DNA of 64,000 nucleotides, from NCBI GenBank assembly GCA_012845835.1, contig JABAKD010000020.1, positions 8,742,915 through 8,806,914 on the forward strand, written 5' to 3'. The position numbers and the translations under genes are program-made. Source of the stretch: Undaria pinnatifida (lineage: Eukaryota > Sar > Phaeophyceae > Laminariales > Alariaceae). Below, one piece after another: positions 32,801-44,200 of the stretch. The notes under the pieces are model-generated. The model was not told the origin of the DNA. It was given only the letters and a program-made list of their open reading frames with translations, and did no database searches. Each line of letters begins with the position of its first letter. The first letter of the stretch is position 1.

Positions 32801-35780
32801 GCATTCACCGAACAAGACGGGATTAGCTTATTCATACTCCTCGTAGTCACCCTTTTTTGGCAAACATCAGGTAGAAGGTTCGTCGGGCAGGCGGCTCTCC
32901 TGGCTCCTGGCCACTAGGCGCTGGCCTTGGTCGGACAGCACGGAAAGTCAGACCTTGCCACGGTGCCACTGCGAAAAGCATTCCGTCACGGAGACGCCGA
33001 GGCCGGGGCCGATGGTCCCGACACACGGTAGGCACGGTAGGAGTGAGGCATTCTGTGCGACCGGTAGAAATCTTTTCCGGAGCGAGGGCGCTGGGTGTCC
33101 AGCACACGCACCAGGTGGCAGCGAGGGAGCCACGCGAACCCCGATGTATCTTCTGGTGGTAACTGAGGAAAGTGTCTATGCCTTGCGAGCACTCTGATCT
33201 TCAAGCAAGGTGCTCTGTTCACCTGCTGCTGGTTTTCTTTATGTCTCAGTCCTTCCGTAGAGAGTTGGTTATGACATCCATTCTCGCCATACGGCAGCCA
33301 CCCCGCGACCGTGGGACCGATCACCCCGGGAACGGGGGAGAGCGAGTGCACCTAGATTCCTCCCTACCAACCCACGTGGGTGATGTTTTTCCCGTCGTGT
33401 GTGGTGCTCGGCGGGCACTGAGGCCGAGCTGCTTCCCCAACCGGTAGCCCGGGCGGCATGACCAGCACTTCGAGATCCTGCCCCGGCTCCGGGTGCTAAG
33501 AGAGGGGCGTTAGCACCATCTACTTTCATAGATGTTGGTCGTCGGCTCTAATTGGTCGCGACCGTGGCGCCAAGGCGAAGCGCGTTGTCTATCACCTCCA
33601 TTTGCGTGCCTGTTTCCGCGGGGTCCACGCGAGATCTACGTGAGATTCAACGGTGCATCCACGCTAAAAGCCTTGCGCCGGAGCCGCGTGGCTGGAGCCC
33701 TGAAATCGTTGTTGGGAGAAGACCAGCACAGATCAGTGCGGCGAAGGAATTGTGAACCCCGTGTAACTGTCATACTGCGATTGTGCCCAGAACCACTTGG
33801 CTTGAGACATTGAGGACAGTCAAGCGCCCGTCGCGCTCCCGTGCAGCCACCTGGGATGGTGCACAGTCGATGCATGCTGGAACGCGCAAAGCACAGTGTG
33901 CGAGGGGCCCACGACTTGAGGTCCTGTATTGAGTATCGTGCAACATGACCGTCTGGAAGCCCACCAATTCATCCTACGGCTATTTCACGAGGTCTAGCCC
34001 TATAGTCCAAATATGGGAGCGATGGTCGTTGGCAGGTACGCCTCGCAGTTCGCCAACATCTTCCGGGGGGAACCCCGCCTGCTGGGCTTTGCACACTTCG
34101 TCCCCATCCACCATTCGAGCAGATGTGAGTGCTCAGGGGAATAGTCCAACCTCTCCGTTCGTGTTGTGCGCCCTGATCTGCAAGTTTCTTCGATTGTGTG
34201 CGAGTCTCTTCGATTGCCTCGAGGGACGTTCCGCGTCCGGAAGGATGGGATGGGGCAGTCACTCGCTTTGATGGCCGACTGTTTGACACCTTTGGGACCC
34301 ACCCAAAGAAACGCCCCCCTGCCTCTTTCGGGCAGACAGCCGTAGGTGGGCCTCATGTGCTGGCTTTCTCGTACGTCTTGATATATGGCAATCGCACCCG
34401 ACCCCCTGGTAGAGTGGAAAGAGCGCTGAGGGGAAGAAACCGAGCTACCCCTGTTTTCGGTCGTGGCCTCGACTCAGCTGGAAGGGGGATCGGCGGCGAT
34501 GGTCAAAGGCTCATTGGTGCGGCACTCGCTGGGTAAGGCTGGCGCTTCTGCCCACTTATGGCAGTATATACTGCCGACAGAAATGGTCACGTTGCGCAGC
34601 TAAGGCACTTGGGGACCCTCTTGACTTGACTCAGTGCCGCCTCCAGTAGTTGTGTCTACGCCAAGTCGAGAAAGTATGGGAACCATCCGCAAGGGGTAGG
34701 TGAGGCTGACCACGTGGGTCTGAATGGGGATCACGAGCGGCCGATGCCATCAGAAGGGTCAGTACGAGCCAGGAAAAAAAATCCCTAGCTCGTGAGGACA
34801 GCACGCTATCTCCGGCGCCGACCGAACGAGCAGAAGGCAGCCAGGAAAGTGTCTCCCCTCCGAGCGATAGCAATACCTGCAAGCACAAAACCTCGACGTA
34901 ATTGGACCCACACGGGAACCCACAGGTCCGCCGACACGGGGCGACCGCCACCGGCCGGAGAGTACAGCTCGACATCGGGTGCGCACAGGGTGACGTGCGG
35001 TGGCTCCGTGCATGGGTGCCAACTGGGGGTCTCACAGTTGCTCGGGGACATCGACTGGTAGGGCTGCCGTGTCGACATCTGCACGTTATACACGAGCGGT
35101 ATGTGGTGGAAGCCATCAGAAGAGGTGGATCACAAGCAAGCGTAGCCCCTCTACGGTACACGTGGTGGGTGCACAGACCACCAGGGGAAATGGGAAGCAC
35201 TTGAGGCAACAATTAAGGTAGACCCTGGACTCTGCGGTAGGACCGCGGGACTAGAAGGAAAGTCCGACAACAACAAGGGCTCACGACGGAAAGGTTTTTG
35301 CTGCCCATGGGACCAATGCCCGATTGCCTGGTGAACCGGTTGACGCCACAACTCCATCAAATAGCGCAGGCGAGCCCATCCACGGGCTGGATCACAGGGA
35401 AAGGCAGCGTCCATCGGGAGCTTCATGGCGATTGTGTCCGAGGTCGTCGTTGGTCTCTCCGGCACATTGGAGGAGGAACGCCCGAGGGAGCTGCCCAATT
35501 CGGACCTGCAACATCAGAGACCTTCATGACACCCATGGGGAATCAGAGGAGGCAACGGCGATAAAGCTGGTTGGGCAAGGCTTTCTGCGCGGATGAGGAA
35601 GGTGCTTCAGCGCAGTTTGATGTGGAGATGTTGCCGGCATACGATAGCGAGGAAATAAACTCCCATAACGCACAGTAAAAACTGAGGTAGAAGGTAAACC
35701 GGGTACGGCACCAACGCGACGTTGCTCCTCTAGACCGGCTCCCCGAGTCAGCACGTCCAGCGCTGTCCCGTACCTTCAAG
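32801..35780. other. Unassigned, no convincing gene
   Basis: Several short open frames on both strands, none matching a family I know. By position this could be the decayed 5' part of the non-LTR element whose C-terminus is at 35790-36410, but no YxDD reverse transcriptase motif was seen. Confidence 0.4.
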
Positions 35781-35789
35781 TGGCTAATT

Positions 35790-36410
35790 ATCCACTATCA
35801 ATGGCGTGGAGGGCCCGGCAACGCTGACAGGGACTTCCGCATGGACATTTTCATCGAGAGGGGAGGCCCCCAATACGCTACATCGTCAGAGTACCAAAAC
35901 AGAACGATACTCGTCGACGTCACGTATACAGATCCGCAAGCGGGGGTCACATATGGAGGCTGGCAGCGCTGATGAAACTAGATCGGCTGTCTCCACTTCT
36001 GAGGCGCCAAGGGGCAACAACCAAGTTCTTGCAGTACAGGTGTCCTATCGACGAGGGTCGACATACACTTGTCGCCCTTGCGGTGGAAAGCTTTGGTCGG
36101 AAAGGCAGGAACCGAACTCGTCGACCCGCTGGCGGCGGGCATCGTCGGAGAAACGGACCAGGTGTCCTTATTGACGAAAGACGCTTGCAAGAGGAGCTTA
36201 CTTTCCAGCTTGTGTCCGCGACCACCCAGGTTGCGACTTCGCGGTGGGTGCACCGATACATCTACGCTGAGCTGGGAGGTTGGCGCACAATATACCAATG
36301 TCTTGAAATTGTTGTCGGGATATTCATCTCGGAGCCGTGCTGGAGATTTTGTCTTGAAGTTAGTGCTTGGGCGGTCCCGAAGAAGGCTAAGAACGCGAGG
36401 AACCCAAAAT
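35790..36410 (+). pseudogene. Decayed non-LTR retrotransposon, C-terminal part of reverse transcriptase ORF
   Basis: Pieces in different + frames read in order GPGNADRDFRMDIFIERG, TILVDVTYTDPQA, then after a frame change EGRHTLVALAVESFG. The pattern of a hydrophobic strand ILVDVTYxDP followed ~60 residues later by LALAVESFG is typical of the C-terminus of LINE-type ORF2 proteins. At least two frame changes and stops show it is dead. No 3' tail was identified. Confidence 0.5.
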
Positions 36411-37132
36411 AAAGCCCCGAGAGAAGAGTTTAGGCAAGCGATCTCCGGGTGGGAGCGCTGAGAGCGAAGCAGGGCCGTATAATCAAGTGATTCCAAGACA
36501 AATCACGTGCGGAGGTATTTCTAAGTACGTCTTATGTCTAGATATGCGCATACCAGACCAGGTAAATAGGTTTGCACTAGATCTACTTGTACTCATGGTT
36601 GAGTTGTCTTCTTGTCAGCTGTACTCTGTCTATTTTCAAGTTTCTGCTCTGAAGACCCTGACCCCGTTTGTTATCGCCTTTTTTTCAGTTTTCAGCTAAA
36701 TTTTGTTCAATCTTCAAGATCTGCGTTCATTTTTATCGTCATTTTTTTCTCTGTTATTTTCTTGTGCTGCTCAACTCGTGGGGGGTTTTACTGATATACT
36801 CTACTACTATTAATACTACAAGTAGGTGTCGCCCCTTCCGCCCCCCCCGGTACGTGTCTTCGTTTCTATCTCGCAGATGGTTTATTAGCCTTCTCGTCAG
36901 AATACATACATACTGCTGTTGTCTGCGGACTGACGGTATGTAGGTGGGGGGGGGTTGTTAAGGAATTAGTGGGGTATTAGACTAGTCCGTTTGACCACTT
37001 GCAAAAGGTTAACCGATAGCTTACCCAAACTATGCCTTATAACACTCTCCCCCCCTGAAACGGCGGGATGCCAGGTCGGCCGGATATACGGGCGGACCTG
37101 TCAATATCCAAGCGGTTTCATTTCCTGGGTAC

Positions 37133-37212
37133 GTCGTGCCCGAGTGGTTGAGGGAACGAATTGGAAACCCATTGTGATTTCACGCGCAGGTTCTTGTCCT
37201 GTCAACGACGCC
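37133..37212 (+). other. tRNA-Ser-like sequence inside TRIM (copy 1)
   Basis: GTCGTGCCCGAGTGGTTGAG, an anticodon-loop TTGGAAA (anticodon GGA), GCAGGTTCTTGTCCTG and CAACGACGCC correspond to a tRNA-Ser without CCA. The T-loop has changed from GTTCGAATCC and the extra arm is odd, so it is probably not a working tRNA. It lies antisense to the retroelement. Confidence 0.75.
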
Positions 37213-37386
37213 GTTTGTTAAGGAATTAGTGGGGTATTAGTCCCTTTGACCACTTGCGAAAGGCTAACCGATAGCTTACCCAAACTAAGCCTTATAGCAA
37301 TGTTCCCCCTGAAACGGCGGGATATCAGGTCGGCCGGATATACCGGCGGACCTGTCAATATCCAAGCGGTTTCATTTCCTGGGTAC

Positions 37387-37466
37387 GTCGCGCCCGAGTG
37401 GTTAAGGGAATGGATTGGGAACGCATTGTGATTTCACGCGCAGGTTCGTGTCCTGCCGACGACGCC
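37387..37466 (+). other. tRNA-Ser-like sequence inside TRIM (copy 2)
   Basis: Second copy: GTCGCGCCCGAGTGGTTAAG, anticodon loop mutated to TTGGGAA, GCAGGTTCGTGTCCTGC, CGACGACGCC. The 3' end matches the primer-binding site of the element exactly as its complement. Confidence 0.75.
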
Positions 37467-37553
37467 GTTTGTTAAGGAATTAATGGGATATTAGTCCGTT
37501 TGACCACTTGCAAAAGGCTAACCGATACCTTGCCCAAACTAAGCCTTATAACA

Positions 37554-38560
37554 GGGTTGGGGAGGGGCGGGGAGGGGGTACTCAGCTTGTGCATGGCCGT
37601 AGTCGTATGGCATTAGACCCTCGCTTCCCGTCGATGTCGGGACGGAGCACGTCGGGTTTTCACCAACCAAGCAGACTTTACTTGCACAAAGTGCAAAGCG
37701 CCGTGAGGTGTTCGGCGAGTCGCATGAAGGGTGCACTGCATCCTTCCAAGAACTGCTCGTAATACGGGCTTCGGCACCTTGTGCCTACTTTCTTGCTCAT
37801 GGATGACAGCGCCAATGAGTTATACTTTGTTTTGTGGTGTGACCACTCCAAGGACAGCAATGGGTATTACTATGTAACTGCCTCGTGGGTGCCTTATCAT
37901 TTTCACACTACGTGATGCGATCATTCCCCTTGTGCGCGAGTTTGGGTTATCCACGCCGCAAAATATTATCTACTCGCTAGCCATCATGGTGACCGCAAAA
38001 ACAAAACAAACAAAAAAACGGTACCCTGGTTGTGTAGCTCACGCAGTGAATGCCATCTTTTACAGCGTCGTGTTGCAAGGCTTAGTTTGGGTAAGCTGCT
38101 GGTTAACCTTTCGCAAGTGGTCAAGCGAACTAATACCCCACTAATTCCTTAACAAATGGCGTCGTCGGCAGGGTCATGTTTTTTTTGGGTCGTGGGTTCA
38201 AATCCCACCATCCACAATAATACACTATTTCAGAGTTTTCCCATGTCCAACTTGAAAAATACTCTCCCCGGTACACCCAGGAAATGAAATCGATTGGATA
38301 TTGACAGCTCCGCCCGTGCATCCGGCCGACCTGGTATCCCGCCGTTTCAGGGTCGGGGAGTGTTGTAAGGCTTATTAATAGTTTGCGTGAGCTATTGGTC
38401 AACCTTTTGCAAGTGATCAAACGGACTAATACCCCACTAATTCCTCAACAGTCGTTACTACCAACGCCAACCAACCCCAATACACATATGTAATATTTTA
38501 CAGCGTCTCGGTGCCAACCGAGGTCAACTATTATAGACTATGCATATTTTGCGGGGGGGG
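37554..38560 (+). repeat. Dispersed repeat family D, long copy interrupted by a TRIM
   Basis: 37554-38070 and 38451-38560 align in order with 52900-53430 and 53430-53510: G-rich left end, CATGGCCGTAGTCGTA, CACCAACCAAGCAGAC, GCGCCGTGAGGTGTTC, GGCACCTTGTGCCTACTTTC, GCCTCGTGGGTGCCTT, TACAGCGTCG, CCAACCGAGGTCAAC. The TRIM at 38071-38450 splits it. No ORF of note, so it is probably a non-autonomous DNA element; its ends were not defined. Confidence 0.85.
38071..38450 (+). mobile_element. TRIM miniature LTR retrotransposon, nested copy
   Basis: LTRs 38071-38154 (TGTTGCAAGG...CCTTAACA) and 38361-38450. Directly after the left LTR is AATGGCGTCGTCGGCAGG, a primer-binding site for a tRNA ending CCTGCCGACGACGCCA, then T-run, then GGGTCGTGGGTTCAAATCCC (sense tRNA 3' half with box B). 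A purine-rich tract GGGTCGGGGAG precedes the right LTR. A GTCG duplication flanks it, and the empty site is visible at 53.41 kb. Confidence 0.92.
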
Positions 38561-38567
38561 GGGGTAG

Positions 38568-38885
38568 TTATATGGTTGTGGTGCTAACCGTACCTTCTAC
38601 GTGTAACATGATATTGTCATCAAATACACCCAGCTCATTCAAGGGCCGTACTGATTTGTTTCCTACCGTACTGCTGTAATAATCGTATACCAACCGCGCA
38701 GAATCATTACAGTCTACAATACCAGTCACTATAATAACACAAGCCCCGAGTGGCCACAAATAAATTACGAAGCAGGCGGTATGAATTTGCCCTTCCTCCC
38801 GGTAGGAGGTGGCAGGTATCGAAGGGGTGATGACGGAGCTCACAAACGTGGCAATTAAATACGTTTGGGAGCTGCCACACGACAC
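38568..38885 (-). CDS. Hypothetical ORF, 105 codons, unassigned
   Basis: Open frame with protein-like composition and hydrophobic strands (FVIYLWPLGACVIIVTGIVD, RLVYDYYSS, FDDNIMLHVEG). It may continue upstream of the first Met (in-frame YRCLFVSCGSS). Base composition is AT-richer than the neighbouring exons. It may be one exon of a gene that also uses 39325-39645. No family was recognised. Confidence 0.3.
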   Translation of the reverse strand: MSCGSSQTYLIATFVSSVITPSIPATSYREEGQIHTACFVIYLWPLGACVIIVTGIVDCNDSARLVYDYYSSTVGNKSVRPLNELGVFDDNIMLHVEGTVSTTTI

Positions 38886-39324
38886 AAATAAGCAACGATA
38901 CCCCAGGTAGGTGTATAGACTGTGTAGTGACCAGTTGCCAACAACGTGTCAACTGCGCCGGATCAGTTCTGGACGTGCGACACTGGCCGTAGACGCTGTA
39001 TAACACGGTTTTTATGCACATGCTCGAGCGGACGCACCACAAAATTGGCTTCAGCCACCGACGATAAGAACACTAACGACGGTTGTTTCGTACTGGCAGG
39101 ACGTAGCCGACGAACGCACAGGAGCACACGGTACAGGTAAGGCAGCAAGGTGTCGAAAGATGGCCCCTGGAGAGAATGTTTTGCGTCGAGCGCGGTGGGG
39201 TGGACCGATAATCTCCGGAGTCGAAAATTCGAGAGGGATCCCTGTGGAGTAAGTGCACAAAGCGGGCACGAACGAACACATTACGACGATTGCTTTTTGG
39301 AATACCGGTCTGCTACACAGCTTA

Positions 39325-39645
39325 TCAGGGGCTATGCCCCTCTAAAGCCACTGACACACACATGCCGTTCACCCTGCCGCCGGTGGCAGCTTCATACCAG
39401 TACCTGCTGCAGTACACTGGGCAGATCGGGCTGCCATAATGTATTTCGTTATCGAATTCAACGTCATCATGCCACCCATAGCCGATAGGTGACGGATGGT
39501 GCCAGGCGTGAATCACTGTGCCGCTACTACTCACAACTACTGAATGAATCGTCTCTATCGTACAGCGCAATGTGTACGATTCGGAATCCAAAGTATGCAA
39601 CTCCAGAGCGAGACAGAGCATGATCGAAGTAATAATTAGTACCAA
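39325..39645 (-). CDS. Hypothetical ORF, 106 codons, possible signal peptide
   Basis: Starts MVLIITSIMLCLALELHTL, a plausible signal peptide, then a Ser/Thr/His/Tyr-rich region (VVVSSSGTVIHAWHH, CPVYCSRYWYE). It ends at a stop. Same strand and composition as 38568-38885. No family was recognised. Confidence 0.3.
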   Translation of the reverse strand: MVLIITSIMLCLALELHTLDSESYTLRCTIETIHSVVVSSSGTVIHAWHHPSPIGYGWHDDVEFDNEIHYGSPICPVYCSRYWYEAATGGRVNGMCVSVALEGHSP

Positions 39646-39899
39646 ACGTTACATGAAAATATCCTCGAGACTGAGTACTTTGCACAAAGTACGGGTAGTG
39701 AAGGGTCTCTTGGTAGCACCCCACCGCGACTCTTGCTTGATTTCGCAATCAGGCCCTCCAAGTCGTGAACAAAAAAAGAGGGGGGATTTCAACACCGAAA
39801 AGTATCAAACAAGCCAATCACAAAAAATGCAAGGTTACCTTCAATTGCAACTAATAGCAGGTACTGTACTTACCTACTAATAGAGCTCTAAACGTACTC

Positions 39900-40958
39900 C
39901 TGCTCTATTAACACATCAGTGTTTAGCACCGGCCCTCATCCCGATGTTCTGCGAGGTGGATAATTACCATGCAGTTTGACCACAGACGCCCCCCCCCCCC
40001 CCTTAAACAACGCCAAAATAGATAAAACATTAATAAGGTCACTTGTTTATCTTAGAATATTTTCCAACGATGGTACGAGTCTGAATACCAAGCAGTGCCC
40101 TTGAAATCACGCGGTTTGACCGGAACTCCCGCTCCCCTCTCTTTCCTCGTTCCCAACCTTCTCATCCCAGCGACGAAAGCCGCCACACCATGTTTTCGAT
40201 TTTCAGGGAACACAAAACAATTACCGCCACTCGCAAGGTGTAAGTGCAACAACAACAGCAGCCACAAATACAGAATGTCATAAAATGTCGGGGTGATGCA
40301 AGCCGGGGGGGGGGGTGTACTCATCTCATGCATATCCGTAGTCGTATGACCATAGAGCGTCGCATTCTTACCATGGCGGGGGATAAACTTGGCCCGGACT
40401 AATCTCGGTGGAGAGCTGTTCCTTTTCACCCCCCCCTCATTCTAAGAAGAGCTCAAGTTCCACCAACATGGTGACGGGGGACTGACAGGACAAGTGCGCC
40501 CCAAAGAACTGCACTCGCTCGTTAACTTGTCTAGCACTATACATAAGTACAGCTCTGCAAGGAACTACATTAGTTTGCGATCACGCAGACGCCGCCCACA
40601 GCGCTGTCCAATTCGTCGACAGCGCGGCATCTGCAGGGCACCGCGCGCGCTCCCGAAACTTTCTGCCTTCCTTCCTCCCTTCCCTTTCCACGCGGCCCCA
40701 CCGCATACAATACCGCCTCAAGCCGCGCAATTATCAGGGCGAGAGGGCATGGACGCTCTCTCCGCTCGAGCACGATCCCACGTACCCGTACGCGCGGCAC
40801 CGCGTGCCCCTGCCCCGCACACGTGATCCACCCCGTCCACAACAACGCCCTGTCACCCCGTTACGCCGTCGCTCACAAAACTCGCCCTCTCTGGAACGCG
40901 GATGCGGAAAAACTAGCCACTTCGGGTGCCTCTACCTCTGCCTCCGGTTTGCCTACAC
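39900..40958. other. Downstream of FBPase, no gene seen
   Basis: C-run at 39988-40003; G-run at 40304-40314 followed by a short family D fragment (GTAGTCGTATGACCATAGAG near 40337-40360). No exon was recognised up to the FBPase stop. Confidence 0.5.
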
Positions 40959-41252
40959 CTACGCCTTCGCCTCCGCGTCGCCAGCATTCGCGCCACCCTC
41001 TTCAAGAGCTTTCTCTAGCTCGGCGATGTCGTCCTCACTCCCCAACAACAGCCCCGTCTTTTGGCGGAGCGTCTCGGGTCGTATATCCAGCACCCTGCGG
41101 CCGTGGCCGTCCACGGCCTTTCCCCCAGCCTCCTCTATGATGAAAGCCAGTGGCGAAGCCTCGCCCAGCACGGTCAGGCCACCGGTGCGGTCGCCCCCAT
41201 ACGGATCGCCCCCTTCGTCGGTGTCCGGCCGCCCCCATATGCCTCCGTACGT
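40959..41252 (-). CDS. FBPase-like last exon
   Basis: 98 codons including TAG at 40959-40961; phase 0. TYGGIWGRPDTDEGG replaces the family YGGIFLYPA; GGLTVLGEASPLAFIIEEAGG corresponds to GKLRLLYE..PMAFxxExAGG, keeping the Glu metal ligand but not the Lys; RVLDIRPETLRQKTGLLLGS is clearly FBPase. The C-terminus is Glu/Ala-rich. Acceptor GAAAAG. Confidence 0.93.
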   Translation of the reverse strand, partial: TYGGIWGRPDTDEGGDPYGGDRTGGLTVLGEASPLAFIIEEAGGKAVDGHGRRVLDIRPETLRQKTGLLLGSEDDIAELEKALEEGGANAGDAEAKA

Positions 41253-44200
41253 CTTTTCCGAGCGGGCATGAGCACGAGCACGAGCACGCGTTAGCGTCAG
41301 CACAACCATCACCGGGCCCGCACCGCGGGGGAGAAAGGCAGGCGGGAAGGGGAGGGGAGGCAGGGTGCATGTAAGGGTGTGCTACGTATCGTGAGGGTGG
41401 CGCGTTAAGTGTAGTGTGTCGTGTGTTGTGTTGTTCGCGTTGGGGACGCGTTGTATGTACCAAGTATGTCGTCAATGTGGTTGCGTGTTATACCTGGTGT
41501 ATGTTGTGTGTGGTCTGCGTGTCTGGCGTATCTTCGAGGCGGTTTCAGTATTGCCCAAAGGTGCGCGGAATTCCACCGTGGCACAGGCCATGTGGCCTGG
41601 CGTTTTTCGCTGGCGTATCGGTCAGAATGAGCGTTCGACGGTTCGCTGCACAAGGCACTCCCCAACCCCGGAGCGCACGAGAGCGAAACATACACTCCCT
41701 ACTGCATTGCCATACGAGCACGCCCACGCAATCCCTAACGCAAGATTACCCAGCTCGCCGCGAGGAACGGAAAAACTGCGCACACGCATTACGCATCAAC
41801 ACAGGCGCATCAGGTCTCCTTTTTTCGCGCAGGGCGGCCGGCCCCTCGAGAAACCTCGACTCACCAAGGTGCGGTGCACGTCCGCCACGGCGGAGCCCAC
41901 GAGCCGATAGGAGTATTTCTTGCCCGACTCCCCCTTGCCTCTCTGCAGCTTGTCGACGTGCTCGCGCAGAGGCTTCGTCCACGTGTCCCTTCGGCCCTCG
42001 TCCAGCGAATAGATGCTGCCGCGCTGGTGGGCGAAAAAAGAAATGCAGCGTCGGCGGCGCGCAAGGGGCGCAGTATCAACGGTCACGAGTAACGAAACTT
42101 CCGACGGGTACCAACCCTTCGAAAGTGGGCTTGATCCACGCTCGCTCGGCTTCTTTCGTTGCACTGTCGCCCTAGGGATGAACCCTTCGGCGACTGCCTC
42201 AGGGTCCAAAAGTTGGTTGCGATTTTGACCCCCCGAATCGGTGCTGCTAGAGCCAAAATAGCAACGATGTACAGCATTAAGCATTGCGAGATGGCAGACG
42301 CAACACCATAAAACGCACACGTGCTAGGTTTAAACCATGTCACTGTCTATTCCGCCGACGTAGATATGCATCGCGCCACAACGTCCGTGAGGGTGAGGCG
42401 AAAAACAGCGTTAACGCCGAAAAGTACAGTCCAGCGTGGTGCTACCTACCCGCCTGCGGGCGAACGCTCGGGCCGCGACTGCTGCTGCAACTCGAGCCCT
42501 TGGTGCGCCGCATATCACACGCGCATCCACATCCGCACTCTCACACAACCACACCCACACCCACAGGCACAGATGCACAGCACACAGGCGTCTAACACCA
42601 TAAGACACAGTACAGAGAGGTCGCGGCAGGGTGACTATTACTCCGTATATTAGCAATTGAAGGGGTTGGGAATGGATTGTTTCCGACGTAAAATTTGGAC
42701 AAAAAAAAACATGTCCAGCAGTTGTCAGTCGGCAATCGTTTTTAAGGATATCGACCAATCCGCGCTGGGGGAAGAACGGCCACGTCACCAACCAAAACGA
42801 TCTATACAGAAGAGATTTGCGAACTGCATCTTGCATTTCGCCCACAACAGGCAGAGCAGCACATTACAACAGCTGAGCTGCTGTCTTTCCCGCCCGGAAC
42901 ACCGCGCACGAGTGCTTCTGCACATGCACACGCGCAAAATGCAAGAGCAACAGCGCACAACCGCATGCATGAGCGTGATGGGAGCACACTTTACTGGTGG
43001 ATCCTTAGTCTCGATGCCCGACAGCACGCCGGTGCACCTCTTGCTGGGCCCATTTGAGGCAGAGCTGCTGGTCCTCCTGCTGCAGCTGGCGACCCTGCTG
43101 CGCCTGTACCGGTACATTATTTGGACATCCATGGCCATCGCATCGGCTGCGTGTTGCACACTCTGCATCTCGCCGCGACTGGGCGCTCGGCAAAATCCAT
43201 GTTTCTTGAGCCCTATATTGCAAAATGGGCTTCGAAGTCCACACGTATCTAGTTAATGTGCAGTCACTACGCATGCGTACACTGGGTATCTGTTCTCTCT
43301 CATCACCGAACCGTACCCTCGACATGCATCGTCATTTCATCTTCTCGGCGTGAGTAGCTGGCGCGCATCATTTTATCGTCTCGGCATGGATAGCTGACAT
43401 GAGTGGTGTGAGGACCACTTGGCGGCACTTGTCGACATTGGCAGTACGAGACGGAGCCCGTTCGCCAGCCGACACACCAAACTCTTGACAAGAGAGTGAT
43501 CGTTTGCTTTTCCAGCGTCCTGCTTTGTTGAAGCATCTTGAGCAACGTCTGCGTCAATTCTTTCGACCGCGCCTCCACGGCAGCGCACATACCCCTTACC
43601 GATGCGCACATTGCTGCCGTTCATGCACTTCATTTTGGGATGTCGCCAGGGCTGTGACCGACTCGCGCCTGAGCTCCTGCTTCAGCCTTCGTTTCGATTT
43701 TTGCTCCAAAATCGTAGAAAAGTCCCTTTGTTGCACTTTTCGAGCAAAACTCGAAACTCCATCGGACGCAGGAGGCCAGGCGCGAGTCGGTTAGCCCATA
43801 GTTTTTTCAACTCCTTCCCTTGACATATCTTGGCGAGCCCCTACGTCAACTCCGCCGACCGTTGCCGACGAGCCTCCGCGGTAGCTCGCATGCCCTCTTT
43901 GGCCGATGCGCACATTGCTGCTATTCGAGCTTGGGACTTTTGCCAGGGCTGTGACCAACTCGTGAGTGACCTCCTGCTCCAGCTTGAGTTTCGACAGTTG
44001 CTCTTGTCAAGAGGTGGCCTCACATGATTTTCGAGCAAAATCGACGAATCACCCCTAGCAGAGTAGCTCAGTAGCGAGTCGATCCCAGCCCTGGTGAAAC
44101 CCCGAGCTGACCTGCACGAACAGCAATAACGTGCGCGTCGGCAAGAGGGCATGCGAGCTGCCACGGAGTACCGGTCAGCAAAGTTGACGTAGAGGATTGC

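Larger units (their letters stand above)
36956..37553 (-). mobile_element. TRIM element, tandem form with three LTRs and two internal domains
   Basis: LTRs at 36956-37044, 37216-37299 and 37470-37553, each TG...CA and about 84-89 bp, share two internal domains. A 4-bp GGGT duplication flanks the whole structure (36952-36955 and 37554-37557), so it inserted as, or recombined into, a single unit. On the minus strand each internal domain starts with a full-length antisense tRNA-Ser (complement of 37133-37212 and 37387-37466) and ends in a purine-rich tract next to the LTR. No ORF. Confidence 0.88.

Noticed and set aside
35972-36496. Overlapping long ORFs on both strands
   Set aside because: They are fragments and shadows of the frameshifted retrotransposon remnant.
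37133-37466. Two functional tRNA-Ser genes
   Set aside because: T-loop and anticodon-stem changes, and strict placement next to the LTR as the complement of the primer-binding site, make them parts of the TRIM element.
41796-42320. 174-codon minus ORF as one exon
   Set aside because: Only 41865-42023 matches FBPase and is bounded by good splice sites; the upstream part is intron read-through.
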